The translations under genes and the position numbers were made by a program. Shown here one piece after another: positions 21,441-32,885 of a stretch of 64,000 nucleotides of DNA. Source of the DNA: Delphinus delphis (lineage: Eukaryota; Chordata; Mammalia; Artiodactyla; Delphinidae); assembly GCF_949987515.2 (NCBI RefSeq), contig NC_082701.1, positions 41,061,755 through 41,125,754 on the forward strand. Reading direction: 5' to 3'. The notes beneath the pieces are model-generated. The model ran no database searches, was not told where the DNA came from, and was given only the letters and a program-made list of their open reading frames with translations. Position 1 is the stretch's first letter. The number at the start of each line of letters is the position of its first letter.

Positions 21441-22741
21441 AATGATTTCTTGAAAGCCAGCTGTGGTCTAGTCCTGGTGGATAGAAACTGAGTGTAAATA
21501 CAGAAAGCGTTGTCCTTACTCTCTTTAATGTAAAAACACAGATGCGTAAGTGCTAAATAAACGTGAGCCACCGCTATCATCTTCATCATCGTTATTACGA
21601 TGACCCCTCTCACTTCTTTCCAGAAAGACTTCCAGGCCCTGGAAGAATAGCGTGGCCTTCTATATATTGTCACAATTCTAGCCAGGAACAATTATGTAGT
21701 TTTCATTTCACACCTTTATGGGTAGGTCAGAGCCTTTTAGGGTTTCTTTAGTCCCCTGAACCGAGTTAAAAATCAGAGAGGGATATTGAGTGGCTCAAGT
21801 CACGTCGAGCCACTGGGAAGCTTGAAATAGACTCTGAGGATACTTGCGCTTAAGCTTTTACAATATATCACAGCAGTGTCTGTTTCTTCCTCTGAGAACT
21901 TCTCTTCCAAAATGTGTACGCTGGCCATCCCCTTCAGATTCCAGTGGCATAACTGATCTGACAGTTGTTGATACTCTGATCTCTGAAAGTAGAAGGGTTT
22001 AATCTTCTCTTGGAACCCCTCCTAACGGAAATTATTTTCCCACTTTGACATGGCGCGGTCATCCACTGTGAACTCACGTCCATAAATCTAAGCCTACTGC
22101 TCAGGAAAGCAGATGAGGCTTGATTCTGCCGCTCAGCAGTCTCACAGGGCAAATTACGGCAAGAATTTGATTTACAGAAGAACCTCAAAGGCTCTAGAGT
22201 GACACGTGTTTATTCGCTTTATTACTGCTTATTTGACAGTATCTCTTGATGCTCCCTGTACATGGGTTTGAAAGGCTATTTGGATAGATGCTTATGAACT
22301 GCCAGTTTGCACAGCCCTGTTGAGGAGCGTGGCTTGCTTTGGCGATGCTGCCGATAGCCCGAGTCGTGGGTCCTTATACCGACGTTGCGATGAAGCCCAG
22401 ATCTAACAGACAAGCTTGGAGATGCTAGCCCAGCGCTCTTGCTTGAACTTCCCCAGCTCTGCCTTGGCGTGGTACTTGGTGTGAGTCTCCAGCTGCAACC
22501 CCAGGATGTGTAGAGACAGGCTTGATTTAAGATTCAAATATCTCAGAGCAGCTGGGGATATTTAACATCACTATAATTACATTACATTTTTGACAGTACA
22601 TGGAGTGAGAACCTTTCTTGGTTGTTGTTGAATATTCGATGAGCATCAAATATTTTAACCAGCCAAGGAGACACGACTGCATTTTTCACATCCAAGTAAG
22701 TTTGGTTTTTAAAAATTCCTGCCTGGGGTGGGTGTCTCAGG
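21441..22741. other. Unassigned intronic sequence
   Basis: No exon recognised. Contains a short piece resembling a MIR end at about 21545-21600 and otherwise moderately AT-rich unique sequence. Confidence 0.4.
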
Positions 22742-22966
22742 CTCTAACCTTCTTTTTTGGCCGTACGCGGGCCTCTCACTCTTGTGGCCTCTCCCGTGGT
22801 GGAGCACAGGCTCCGGACGCGCAGCCTCAGCGGCCATGGCTCACGGGCCCAGCCGCTCCACGGTATGTGGGATCTTCCCGGACCGGGGCATGAACCCGTG
22901 TCCCCTGCATCGGCAGGCAGACTCTCAACCACTGCGCCACCAGGGAAGCCCCTCTAATCTTCTTTT
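22742..22966 (-). mobile_element. CHR-2-type tRNA-derived SINE with target site duplications
   Basis: The element body is 22757-22951. Read on the minus strand, it starts GGGGCTTCCCTGGTGGCGCA, has box A-like TGGCGCAGTGGTTGAGAGTC and box B-like GGTTCATGCCCC, and ends in an A-tail (T-run at left). Flanking repeats CTCTAACCTTCTTTT (22742-22756) and CTCTAATCTTCTTTT (22952-22966) differ at one of 15 bases. This type is abundant in cetaceans and supports the taxonomic call. Confidence 0.92.
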
Positions 22967-23309
22967 ACCAGGTCTTTGGAGAGGCAATAGCGCCGTCCCT
23001 CTGGCCGTGGCCAAGGAGCTGAGTTAGGTGGGCTGTGACGCTAAGGAAAGAAGGGATCAGGCAGGCGCTAAGTAGGCACCCCTGTGTGCCAGGGGTCTGG
23101 AATGTCCTCACAGCTCTTCTTGCTGTGGCACCGCCAATGCAGTGATGAGGGAGCGGAGGCTCAGAGAACAACCGGAAACTCGCCCAAAGTGACATTTATA
23201 AATAAATGACGGAGCTGGGGTCAGCTGAGGCCTCTGCAAAGGCGTTTCTGGCAAGTTGCGTATAATGGTTGATGCCAGGAGGTGGGACAAGGGGGACCGG
23301 AATCAGATG

Positions 23310-23480
23310 GAGGAGGACCTCCTCTGCACCAGGCTCTGTGCCTCACATTTGTTTATTCAACCCTCATGACAATACTCTCAGTACAGTCCTGTTGTGCCCA
23401 TTTTACAGATGAGGAAACCAGAGCTCATAAGGTTAATGGGAGGAGTGGTGATGAGAACCTGCATCTCATGCTCTGAAAGG
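23310..23480 (+). repeat. Ancient mammalian-wide repeat (MIR/L2 type)
   Basis: 'tgtgcccattttacagatga', 'ggaaaccagagctcataagg'. Confidence 0.5.
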
Positions 23481-24334
23481 AGAGCATTTTCAATATTTAA
23501 TTTATATTGACCCCTGGCTGCCTCACTCCCACTCCCGCCCCTCCCCTGCCCTGCTGCATGTTCCAAGAAGCTTAGCCAGCCAGTGATGTGGGAAACTACC
23601 TATCACCTTGTCTGACCTCCCTCTTCCCACCCTCCTAGAGTCAGGGGTTCATGGCCCTGAGTCACAAAGCCAAGTCACTTAAGAGCTGTCAATATTTTTC
23701 AAGGAATTTTCCAACTTCCTCCAACCTCTTCCTTAGGTTGTGCCCTTCCCCTGGACCCCTGATCTGCTATCTCTGCCTCATCAGCCCACTCTGTTCTGTC
23801 CAGCTGTGGGCTTAGACATGCACAGAATATGCCGGGAAGCGTGCACGAGGTCTGATGATGGGCTGCCTCTGAGGAGACAGGAAGGATGGGGCAGGGTGGG
23901 TGGAAAGGAGCCTGGCTTCTCATTCTGCACCTTCTTCTGTGGTTTGAATATTTTTAACCACGTGTGTGTATAATTTATAACAAACACATGAAGCACAATG
24001 AAAGCACTGTCTGAAAAAAAATCCCATCTCTTCTGAAGTTATCTCCGACCACTTCCCCACATAAACCATCTGGAAAGCAGTGTCCCATCCTTTTGACCCT
24101 CTGACACTCACTTTGTTTACGACCCTCTTATGGTCCTTTCCTTTCTCGGTGTTTTATAAACTCAGTTTCCCCTCATCAGACTGTCACCTCCCTGAGGGCG
24201 GCGGCTGTGCCTGGCTCCATCTTTCAGCTGTCCCAGCACCTACTGCCATTCCTCATGGGTAACAGGTGCTCCGTCTGAATACCGAATCTCCAAAATGGGA
24301 CCCAGGATTGGTACCACCAAATTATATGTGACTC
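23481..24334. other. Unassigned intronic sequence
   Basis: No exon. The part at about 24030-24260 ('ctgtcacctccctgagggcg', 'tgtgcctggctccatctttc') resembles a weak plus-strand L2 tail. Confidence 0.4.
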
Positions 24335-24830
24335 GTTTGGTCATTCATTGATTCATTCCATGAAGAGGTGGCCAGAGCCCACTTGTAGGGGGCATCATGC
24401 TAGATGCAGGGCACAGAGGGACATGGGCATGGCCCTTCCATCTTGGAGCTCACATTCTGACACTTGTCAATGATCTCCATGAAGATCAGAATCATTGAGA
24501 GGGCTGGTTTCAAAATCCCTGGCCCCAACCCAGAACTGCTGAATCAGAATTTATGGGGGAGAGGTCCAGCAATCTCTTCTGAACACAGAACCCCAGGTGA
24601 TTGAGGATGTTAGGAAAGCATTCTGTGTTTGGGGCCGCGGTGGGGTGGGGCATGGCACAGATGGTATACAAATAAACAGATCAATGAGCAAAAGACTGTT
24701 TCCAATATTAATAAATGCTGTGAAGGCAAAAAATGAAGGGCACATGATGGAGAGCGTCAGGGAAGGAGTGATTTTCTGGGGAGATGACATCTTCGCTGAG
24801 ACTGGGAGATGAGAGGGCAGGGATCCTGGA
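24335..24830 (-). repeat. L2 LINE relic split by a MER5A-like element
   Basis: The left part (24335-24470) has 'catcatgctagatgcagggc' and 'cttggagctcacattctgac'. The right part (24655-24830) has 'tacaaataaacagatcaatg', 'aatgctgtgaaggcaaaaaa' and 'catcttcgctgagactggga'. Both are reverse-strand L2, with the transposon relic between them. Confidence 0.6.
24475..24605 (+). mobile_element. MER5A-like DNA transposon relic nested in L2
   Basis: 'gaagatcagaatcattgaga', 'gctgaatcagaatttatggg', 'gaaccccaggtgattgagga' resemble MER5-type sequence. Family tentative. Confidence 0.5.
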
Positions 24831-25424
24831 ACAGCATCCCAACAGAGGGACCAGGAAGCTAAAGGCTGGGGAAGGGGGACCTGCCTCCTTCCTCCAACAC
24901 TGGAAGTTCAGCTCCCGTAGCTCAAATCGCCTGCTTTTTTTTCCTTTACTGTGGGCCCATCTGGCTCCTTCCAAAATGTAGCCACCTCTCTCACCCACAC
25001 AATGTAAGAGAACAACTGATTCTAGCTGGTCTGGAAATATTGATCACCGGAATGCTAATGTAATGTAGCCTTAGGCCCTTAGGCTGAACTCTCCTTTAAA
25101 AAATAACTCCAAGTGAGTGGAAAACCCTGCAGTTCCAAGAATCCAATCGCAAATCCCTGTCGGAGGGCAGTTCCATGAGACTGACGTGGCCAGGCTCTTT
25201 CTTTGGAGGGCTGCATCCTGGTTAATGATCACCTCATTCCTCTGCTGATGAATTTTCATGAGGGCAAGGTCTTATACCTTTGACATTCGTATGGATTTTC
25301 CTTCCGCGGCCTCTAAGGTCTTCCGTCAGGATGGCTGGTTGTCCATACTGAAAACAGGCTCCTTCACCCGGCTTTGTGTTTCAGAGAGAGCTTGCAAATC
25401 TTTCACCTCTCTTCGTCTTCGTGA

Positions 25425-25545
25425 TAACCGTGTGACAGAAAAGCAAACAGTGCTGTTCCCATTTTACAGATGGGGCAACTGAGGCTCACGGAGGAGAACT
25501 GACTTGCCCAAGGTCACTAAGGAGTTCTGACTCCTACGCTGGTAC
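25425..25545 (+). repeat. Ancient mammalian-wide repeat (MIR/L2 type)
   Basis: 'cccattttacagatggggca', 'actgaggctcacggaggaga', 'acttgcccaaggtcactaag'. Confidence 0.6.
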
Positions 25546-25714
25546 TTCCCCCTGCCTGTGGTGATGAGTCAAAACGAGGAGACCACATCTGTGGCCTTCG
25601 GCAAGTCTCAATGTCACTGCCACCTCCTGGGGGAAGTCTTCCCTGGAGGGTTTTGTGAAACCTGGTCAAGTAATTGAATCCTTGGCTTGGAGGTGTCTGT
25701 GTCCCATGCAGGCA

Positions 25715-25885
25715 GAGAGGCTCAATCTTCAGGAACTTTCACATGCATGAGAGTCACCTGTGGATATTGCTAAGATGCGGGTTCTGGTTCAGTAGGTGGG
25801 GCCTGAGATTCTGCATTTCTGACAAGCTCCCAAGTAAGGCCAGTGCTGCTGGTGCACAGCTCACATTTTGAATAGCAAGGATCTA
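25715..25885 (+). mobile_element. MER5A-like DNA transposon relic
   Basis: 'catgagagtcacctgtggat', 'ggttctggttcagtaggtgg', 'ggcctgagattctgcatttc', 'tgacaagctcccaagtaagg' in the order of MER5-type elements. Confidence 0.65.
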
Positions 25886-26544
25886 CAGGGCAGGAGGGAA
25901 ACGCAGCCTGGAGTAAGAGAAAGAAGGGCCTCTGGTCCCAGACAGACCCGAGTGCACTATCAACCCTGACACTTTAGTCTGTGTTACAACAATCGTCCCT
26001 TTTAGAGAGAGCTCCGGAAGGGACCACCTTGTCCTGAAACCTGCCCCGAGAAGCGAAGCTGCTTCTTCCAGCCTAGACCTCAGGCTGCTACCGCTGCTGC
26101 TTAGAAATGCAGACAGCATAGCGATGGGTAGGTCTCTATCAAGGATAACCCTTTTCTTTGTCTTTATGTGATACTGAAGTGACTAGGCATTTAGGGAGAC
26201 CGTGTAAATGGAGAAATGGTAGTAGAGTCACCTACCTCCCAAATGAGCTCCCTGCGAGAGGATGAGCCGGCGCGAGGTGTTTCCGCACCCTTTCCTGATT
26301 TTGTGGATGTCAGTGGACGCGTCCTGAGAGGTGTGAGTCCAGGAAGGACAGCCTCTTGCTTGATCACAGTCATCAGCCTCTGTCTTTGGGCAGCATGTTG
26401 CTCTCGAGGGGGAGAAGCCTTCCATTTGAGGGAGTCGTTCCAGTAATAGGGCATTTCTAGGTAACGCAGCCACAAGCCTGTGCTTTGGTTGCTACAAGGC
26501 CGTTAGAATTGCTAAGGCTGCTTCCAGACCATGCCTTGGACTAT

Positions 26545-26715
26545 TCATTTGATTCACTCATTCATACCCTCGTTTGTTATTTAAGTCATTCATTCCTTTA
26601 CTCCTTCTTCTGTTCTTTCACTGACTCTCAGATTCATCTACTCATTCACATACTTATTGAATGCCTTCTGTATACCAGATACTAAGCCAGGCTCTAAGGA
26701 TATCAGAGCAAATCC
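26545..26715 (-). repeat. L2 LINE 3' end relic
   Basis: 'tacttattgaatgccttctg', 'tataccagatactaagccag'. Preceded by degenerate ATTC repeats from the L2 tail. Confidence 0.6.
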
Positions 26716-26799
26716 ATTCTAAGCCATCAATTCAGTCTCCTCACCCTTGTTACGTATCCTGTAACCAGACAACAGCAGTATGCCCTCCATGGCCTCTCC

Positions 26800-27140
26800 A
26801 GTTTAGTGCTGAAAAACCGGGCCAGCCATTTGTTATCTTTATTCTGAGACTCTGTCCTGCTCAAAGTTATCCCGTGGTTCCCCATTGCAAGATAAGGCCG
26901 AGCACCAGGTTAAGCTCCAAACTCTCACCTTCTATACGTCATGCATTCTGCCGTGTTGAACTGTTTCCGTGCATCTGCCATGGTCCCCAAAGCTTTTGCA
27001 TATGCCATCGCCTTGGTCTGGAATGTCCTGCAAACCCCTTGTCTTTTTAGAAAGCTCTTATCCTTCCGGACTCAGCTTTATCGTCTTCTCACCTTTCCCG
27101 TGCCTCCAAGCTGGAAAGAAGTGGGTCCTTCTTTCCCTGG
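26800..27140 (+). repeat. L2 LINE 3' end relic
   Basis: 'ttatcccgtggttccccatt', 'gcatatgccatcgccttggt', 'ctggaatgtcctgcaaaccc', 'cggactcagctttatcgtct' match the L2 ORF2 end. Confidence 0.75.
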
Positions 27141-27204
27141 GCTGCACACAGCCTTTGAGGCCTGGAGATACTGTAACATGCATGAAAGATATTACTGGAG
27201 TCTA

Positions 27205-27345
27205 TGCAAGCAGTGTCATGTCCATTCTCCATGGGGATTTGCACTACAACTCTAAGGGAAAGTTAAAAAATTGCAAATCTTAGGTAAGTAGAGTGACTCG
27301 CTCAAGGTCACAAAGCTGGTAAGAGGCCAAGTCTCAGCTACAACT
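27205..27345 (+). repeat. Ancient mammalian-wide repeat (MIR/L2 type)
   Basis: 'gctcaaggtcacaaagctgg', 'taagaggccaagtctcagct'. Confidence 0.45.
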
Positions 27346-28074
27346 TAAATCTTCCCTTTCCAGGGAAGACTAGCCAGTGCTAGTCTACAACATACACAAA
27401 GAAGATGTTAGCCACTGGTACTCTTTAATAAAACCTGTAAGGCATTGTTATTGTAATACTTTCCACTGAAGGCTAGAAGAATCTGCTCTGGCCAGACAGG
27501 TAGCTGCAGAGGAGAACTGAGGTTATTGGATGATGATATAGGTTTTGAAAAGCAAATTTGGCCCAAGATATTTAAATAACGCTGAGTTACTGCCGCCCCA
27601 TGCAGGAAAGGACAAGCAGGCAGTGGTATATGACTTCTGGGTGGGAGGGGAATTGAGTGGTAGGCTGGAGCCAGGCTTCTAGGGAGAAATTACCATTTTG
27701 TATTTATTACTTTGGCTTACAGGAGTGCCACAGGGATGGCTAGCTAATACATTAGATAATTGCCTCAATTCCCCACTTCATCTTGCAGGGTTTAGACCAG
27801 CCCAGGTGCAGACTTGTGGGTTATGATTCCTTTCAGGCCTCCCAAATGCCCAGGCCTCTCTTGGGACGTGAAATGTTAAAGGGGGGAGGGGAACTGGGAG
27901 AGTGGGAGTTTGCGGGGACACTAGGATGGTCTGGTCTCTAGGACCAGAGTGAAGGGTCCCAAGCTGGGAACCATGAGAAGAGAGTCTGCACTCTGCCACT
28001 GACTGCTGAGCAACCCTGGGCCCTTAGCCGTCCCTCTCTGAACCTCTGGTCCCCATCTGGAAAATGAAGATCAT
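27346..28074. other. Unassigned intronic sequence
   Basis: No exon or clear repeat. A weak MIR-like piece lies at about 27985-28075 ('cctctctgaacctctggtcc'). Confidence 0.4.
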
Positions 28075-28250
28075 AAATCAGTATTTCTCAACTCTGGCTG
28101 CACATGAGAATCAGCTGGGGAAAATTTTTAGTTAAAAAAAATTACTAATGCTCCTGGCTCAATCCCCAGCGATTCTCATTTCATTGACTTGAAGCAGAGC
28201 TCAGACACAGGTATGTTTTAGCAGGAGCTGAGAGTCTCTGTACTAACTCA
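28075..28250 (+). mobile_element. MER5A-like DNA transposon relic
   Basis: 'gtatttctcaactctggctg', 'cacatgagaatcagctgggg', 'caatccccagcgattctcat' begin like MER5-type elements (CAGTGGTTCTCAACCCTGGC). Confidence 0.7.
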
Positions 28251-28719
28251 TCTGTGCAGTCTTCCTTAGGATGGGCAGAGCGTTCTAGGAGACTGTGTCA
28301 TCGAAAAAGGCAACAAGTCAGTGACCTTGAGATCCAGGGTCACTTGTTTCCATGTTCAGATTTTTCTGGCAGTTATATATACCTGTTCATGTCTGACCTT
28401 CTCCCCATTCAGTTTCGTTCGTATCAGTGAATATGGGAGAACCACACCAGGAAGCAGGAGGCCCAGCTTCAGTCTCTCTCGTGTCATCTCTTGAGCTCCC
28501 TGGCCTCAATCCCCTCATCCCTAGATGATGAGAGAGCAGCCCTCCTTTGCCCCCCTGCAAGCAGGGTGTTGGACCAGACTTCTTTGTTTTGCAGTGCCAT
28601 CTGCTTTCCCATCCAGTGCTTGAGAGGGCGGCCAGGGAGTGGAGAATACCATTCCTGTTTCCTAGATAAGGAGACAGAGGATGGACAGGGTCAGGTAACT
28701 TCCCCAAGGCCGTTCAGCC

Positions 28720-28930
28720 AGGAAGAATAGAACCAGACAGACATCAGTTCACATCCCAGCAATGCAGCTTCCAAACTAACTTTGACTACTTAATGAATTG
28801 TTCTGTGCCTCTGTTTCCTTATCTATAAAATGGACACGAATACCACCCATTTCCACAGAGTAAGGAGGAAAAAAGATAGCCAGATGGAGCCTGGCACAAA
28901 GCAGATGCTCAATTAATATTTTCTTCTTTC
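28720..28930 (+). repeat. MIR SINE relic
   Basis: 'gttctgtgcctctgtttcct', 'tatctataaaatggacacga', 'gagcctggcacaaagcagat', 'gctcaattaatatt'. Confidence 0.7.
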
Positions 28931-28999
28931 TTCCCTTCCTCCCTCAGTTATTTCTCTTATTCTTCTTTCCTGCCTTCCTTTCCCCCTGCTTGTTTTTAA

Positions 29000-29140
29000 A
29001 CCCTTCAAGGACTGAGACCTTGAGAGGCAATTCACTGTACATGACTTGAACAAGTTGTTTAATATCTCTGGGCCTCAGTTTTCTCCATCTGTGAAATGGG
29101 GATATTGGTGGTATTTGCGGTTGTGAGAACTAAGTGTGTT
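29000..29140 (+). repeat. MIR SINE relic
   Basis: 'catgacttgaacaagttgtt', 'taatatctctgggcctcagt', 'catctgtgaaatggggatat'. Confidence 0.65.
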
Positions 29141-29439
29141 GAGAGAACAGATTCTGGTATAGAGCCTTGGCTGTTCCTGTTCTACTTCTTTAGAGCCTTC
29201 CTTCTCCTTCTCCCTGGCCTCTGACACAGAGGAGCACCCTACCCACCCACCCCCGCCCCCAGTGAGTGTTGAGTGATCAAGGGAGTGATCCCCTGAAGGT
29301 AGCAGGACAGTAAACAACCAAATCCTAGCTGTGTTCTCAGCCTTGACAGCTCTGCTAAGCTCACACAGCCTCCAGGGTTCCCAGGCAGAGAGAGGCAACC
29401 CTATATCAGGGGATTGCTTACTATCTTGAGATGGAAAAA

Positions 29440-29740
29440 GAGGAAAAAGCTATAAATATGGAGGATTTGTCTGTGATAAGTCATGGTTAGCAACCCCAGC
29501 TATATAACTTTTTAATTCTCCACTCCAGCTTGTAAGCTCATGCAGTAAAAACAGTCACTAGTAATTTATTTTTTTCCACTCTTTTAATTTTGTGATTATT
29601 TTCTTTAACCAAGCAAAAAGTCCTCTTAAACTCACCCTAAGCTTTTATTTTCTTTCCCCTTCAGCAATCGTAAAATGTGACTGCGGATTGTAATTTAAAA
29701 GCTGTCCCCTCTCCTGCGTTGCCAGGATGAAAATGTGCAG
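29440..29740. other. AT-rich, repeat-poor island
   Basis: About 300 bp of AT-rich unique-looking sequence with TAAT cores and short T-runs, bounded on the right by a young L1. No exon, open frame or repeat recognised. Possibly a conserved non-coding element, which cannot be tested here. Confidence 0.3.
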
Positions 29741-29756
29741 GCTTGGGGGCAATTTC

Positions 29757-30663
29757 TTAACTGGGTGTTTTTATTTTTATTTTATTTTATTTTTTAACAT
29801 CTTTATTGGAGTATAATTGCTTTACAATGGTGTGTTAGTTTCTGCTTTATAACAAAGTGAATCAGCTATACATATACATATATCCCCATATCTCTTCCCT
29901 CTTGTGTCTCCCTCCCACCCTCCCAATCCCACCCCTCTAGGTGGTCACAAAGCACCGAGCTGATCTCCCTGTGTTATGCGGCTGCTTCCCGCTAGCTATC
30001 TGTTTTACATTTGGGAGTGTATATATGTCCATGCCACTCTCTCACTTCGTCCCAGCTTACCCTTCCCCCTCCCCGTGTCCTCAAGTCCATTCTCTACATC
30101 TGCGTCTTTATTCCTGCCCTGTCCCTAGGTTTATCAGAACCATTTTTTTTTTAGATTCCATATGTATGTGTTAACATATGGTATTTGTTTTTCTCTTTCT
30201 GACTTGCTTCACTCTGTATAACAGACTCTAGGTCCATCCACCTCACTACAAATAACTCGATTTCATTCCTTTTCATGGCTGAGTAATATTCCATTGTATA
30301 TATGTGCCACATCTTCTTTATCTAGTCATCTGTCGATGGACACTTAGGTTGCTTCCATGTCTGGCTATTGTAAATAGAGCTGCAATGAACATTGTGGTAC
30401 ATGACTCTTTTTGAACTATGGTTTTCTCAGGGTATATGCCGGGTAGTGGGATTGCTGGGTCATATGGTAGTTCTATTTTTAGTTTTTTAAGGAACCTCCA
30501 TACTGTTTTCCATAGTGGCTGTATCAGTTTACATTCCCACCAGCAGTGCAGGAGGGTTCCCTTTTCTCCACACCCTCTCCAGCATTTATTGTTGTCGACT
30601 TTTTGATGATGGCCATTCTGACCAGTGTGAGGTGATACCCCATTGTATTAACTGGGTGTTTTT
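29757..30663 (-). mobile_element. Young 5'-truncated L1 with perfect 16-bp target site duplication
   Basis: The element is 29773-30647, minus strand. A T-rich tail at left (from 29773) leads into the L1 3' UTR (AACATCTTTATTGGAGTATA, the reverse of the usual tail) and then the end of ORF2, to GGTGATACCCCATTG at right. TTAACTGGGTGTTTTT occurs at 29757-29772 and 30648-30663 with no mismatch. The target site has a TTTTT/CA nick, as expected for the L1 endonuclease. The perfect duplication and clean sequence show a recent, lineage-specific insertion. Confidence 0.95.
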
Positions 30664-30759
30664 CAAATAAGACTGAGTCCTGGCTTGCTCGCCTCACCTG
30701 CCTCTAGGTGGCAAAAGAGGCTGGTCTGGAGGGGGCAGGTCAGCCAGAACTGCACATGC

Positions 30760-30970
30760 GGCCCAAGGGATGAATTTGAGTCACTTCTCTTTCACGTGGT
30801 TGCTGAGTGATCTCATGTAAGCCGCTTCCCTATCAGGGCTCAATTTCCCTGTTTGCAAAATGTGGACAAAAATTAGGGACTGACCTCCCTCACTGGAATG
30901 TTCTGAGAATCCAAAAAGATAATGTCTGAAAAATTGTTTTGTATATAAACATGTTTGAGAGTATGTTACT
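30760..30970 (+). repeat. MIR SINE relic
   Basis: 'gtgatctcatgtaagccgct', 'tcagggctcaatttccctgt', 'ttgcaaaatgtggacaaaaa'. Confidence 0.55.
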
Positions 30971-31020
30971 GATGATGGTGATGGTGGTGGTGGTGGTAAC
31001 GGTGATGATGGTGATAAGAT
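30970..31020. repeat. GTG/GAT trinucleotide repeat
   Basis: Short run of GAT and GGT triplets ('gatgatggtgatggtggtgg'). Confidence 0.85.
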
Positions 31021-31204
31021 GCAGCTGCTGACGGTAAGGATGATGGTGGCAATACTACCGTGTGCAGGTAGAGCCCATGGGCTTATGTGATAAGAGGAGG
31101 ATTTTCCTCAGAGCCTTAGACTTTTCTATGTATGCAAGGTAGGCGCTCAATAAAGAATTGTTCACCTAAAATCAACTTCAGATTTCAGAACTCAGTCCAG
31201 CTCT

Positions 31205-32600
31205 TAGAGGTTTCAGTCATTCATTCAGCGAGTATTAATCAAATGCCTACTATATGTCAGACCCTGTGAGCATTGGACCACACGAACAGAGAAAACAGGC
31301 ATAAGCCCTGCTCTCCTGGGGCTTATCGTCTGGGAGATGGTGGGTTTGGTGGTGCAGATAAATGATAAACATATAAACAAATAATAATTTTAGATAGTAA
31401 TAAAGACTCTGCAGACAATAAAATAGAACCGTAGGCTACAGAGTGAAGGAGAGGGGTGTTGGTGAGATGCTTTTAACTTGTGTAGTCAGGAAGGGCTGTC
31501 TGAAGAGGTGACGTTTGAACTTGAGACCTAAATGATCAAGGGATGCAACCAGGGGAAGAAAGGGACACCATGCAAAGGCTGTGAGGTGAGAATGAACTTG
31601 GCTGTTTGAGAGATGAAAAGAAGGCCGGTGTGTCTTGAGCAAGGAGAAGAGGAAGAGAGTGGTAAGAGCTGATGTTGGAGAGACAGATGTGGGCTAAACG
31701 GTGGCAAACTTTGTAGGCTGGGCTGAATTTGGAGATCACTCCCAGGACAGGGAGAAGCATTGGAGGGTTTAAAAGGTATTGGAACGCCATGAATTAATAT
31801 ACTCTCTGAGAAGATCATTCTGGCTTCAGAGACTGGATAAGAGTAGGTAAGAAGGGAGGCAGAAGGCAAGTTAGGATACAGATGTAATACTGGGGATGAG
31901 AGATGCTGGTAGACTGGACCAGGGTGTTGATGGTGGAGGGGATGAGAGATGCTGGTGGACTGGGCCAGGGTGTTGATGGTGGAGGGGATGAGAGATGCTG
32001 GTGGACTGGACCAGGGTGTTGATGGTGGAGGTGATGAGAGCGGTCCAATGGGGGATATGTTGAAGATGGATCCAGTGAGATTGATGTTGGATTGGGTATG
32101 AAGTGTGATCAAAGGAAGACTTAAGGTTAACTCCCAGGTGTGGGCCTGAGCTCCTGGGCTGATGCTGGTGTGATGCATTGGGAAGAGGAGGGCGGGGGAG
32201 AGCGGATTTGGGGGATGGGAGGAGTATGTGTGTAGGGGGCAGGCAGAACTCAACGTTTCGGACATGCTGAGATTGAAATAACGAATGGGCATCCAAGCAG
32301 ACATTGCACATCTGAGTCTGGTGCTCAGTAAGAGGTCAGGACAGGAGATAGGGATTTGGGGAGTCATCAGTGGAATGGTGGGGTTAAGTGGCATGGGAAT
32401 GGGTGGGATCACGTAAGGAGAACACGTAGACAGAGATGAACGGTGAAGACTGGGCACCCCAACATCCAGGAGTGAGGAAGCAGAGGGACTGGAGAAGGAG
32501 AATGAGTGGGGACAGTCAGGGAAGCAGGAGAGGGCTGACGTAGAAGTCTGGGGAGAAGGGGACAAGAGAGAAGAGCGTTGTCCCCTCTGCACAGCAATGA
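31205..32600 (-). mobile_element. Long L2 LINE fragment with ORF2 reverse-transcriptase relic
   Basis: On the minus strand this is the 3' part of an L2 element: the RT domain end of ORF2, the ORF2 C-terminal part and the 3' tail. A frame of 354 codons (32592 to 31528) is still open. Within it, SAWMPIRYFNLSMSET resembles the L2 ORF2 stretch that follows the catalytic region, and TLVQSTSIS resembles a later segment. GVPSL near its start sits where L2 has GVPQG. The catalytic YADD motif is not present. The element is dead; the open frame is a remnant, not a gene. Confidence 0.75.
31896..32033 (-). repeat. 46-bp minisatellite, three copies, inside the L2 relic
   Basis: A 46-bp unit beginning ATGAGAGATGCTGGTGGACT occurs at 31896-31941, 31942-31987 and 31988-32033 with only a few substitutions (T at 32032 for G, A/G changes near position 18-23). 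Since 46 is not a multiple of three, each copy shifts the L2 frame, yet no stop is created. Confidence 0.95.
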
Positions 32601-32649
32601 GCTTCCAACGAAGGGCAGACCTGTCCCCTATCTATCTGGAAACGGAAGG

Positions 32650-32885
32650 CCGTTCAGTATAGAGGTGGGAAGCACAGGCTTTGGAACCAGATGCACTTGA
32701 ACCGGTCCTCACACTGCCGTTTCTTAACTTTCAGACCTGGGGCAAGACCTTACTTCCTTGATCCTTAGCGTCCGCCTCTGAATGGCATTATTGTGCCGTT
32801 TAAAGGAATAATGCCTGCAAAGTGCTTAGCGCTGGGCCTGGTGTATAGTAGGTGCTCAATAAATACAAGCTAGTTGTATTCTTTC
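32650..32885 (+). repeat. MIR SINE relic (nearly full length)
   Basis: 'cacaggctttggaaccagat', 'acctggggcaagaccttact', 'aaaggaataatgcctgcaaa', 'taggtgctcaataaatacaa' cover head to tail. Confidence 0.85.

Noticed and set aside
22757..22951. Possible tRNA gene (box A and box B present)
   Set aside because: The flanking duplications, tail and family sequence show it is a tRNA-derived SINE. The same applies to 35438-35663.
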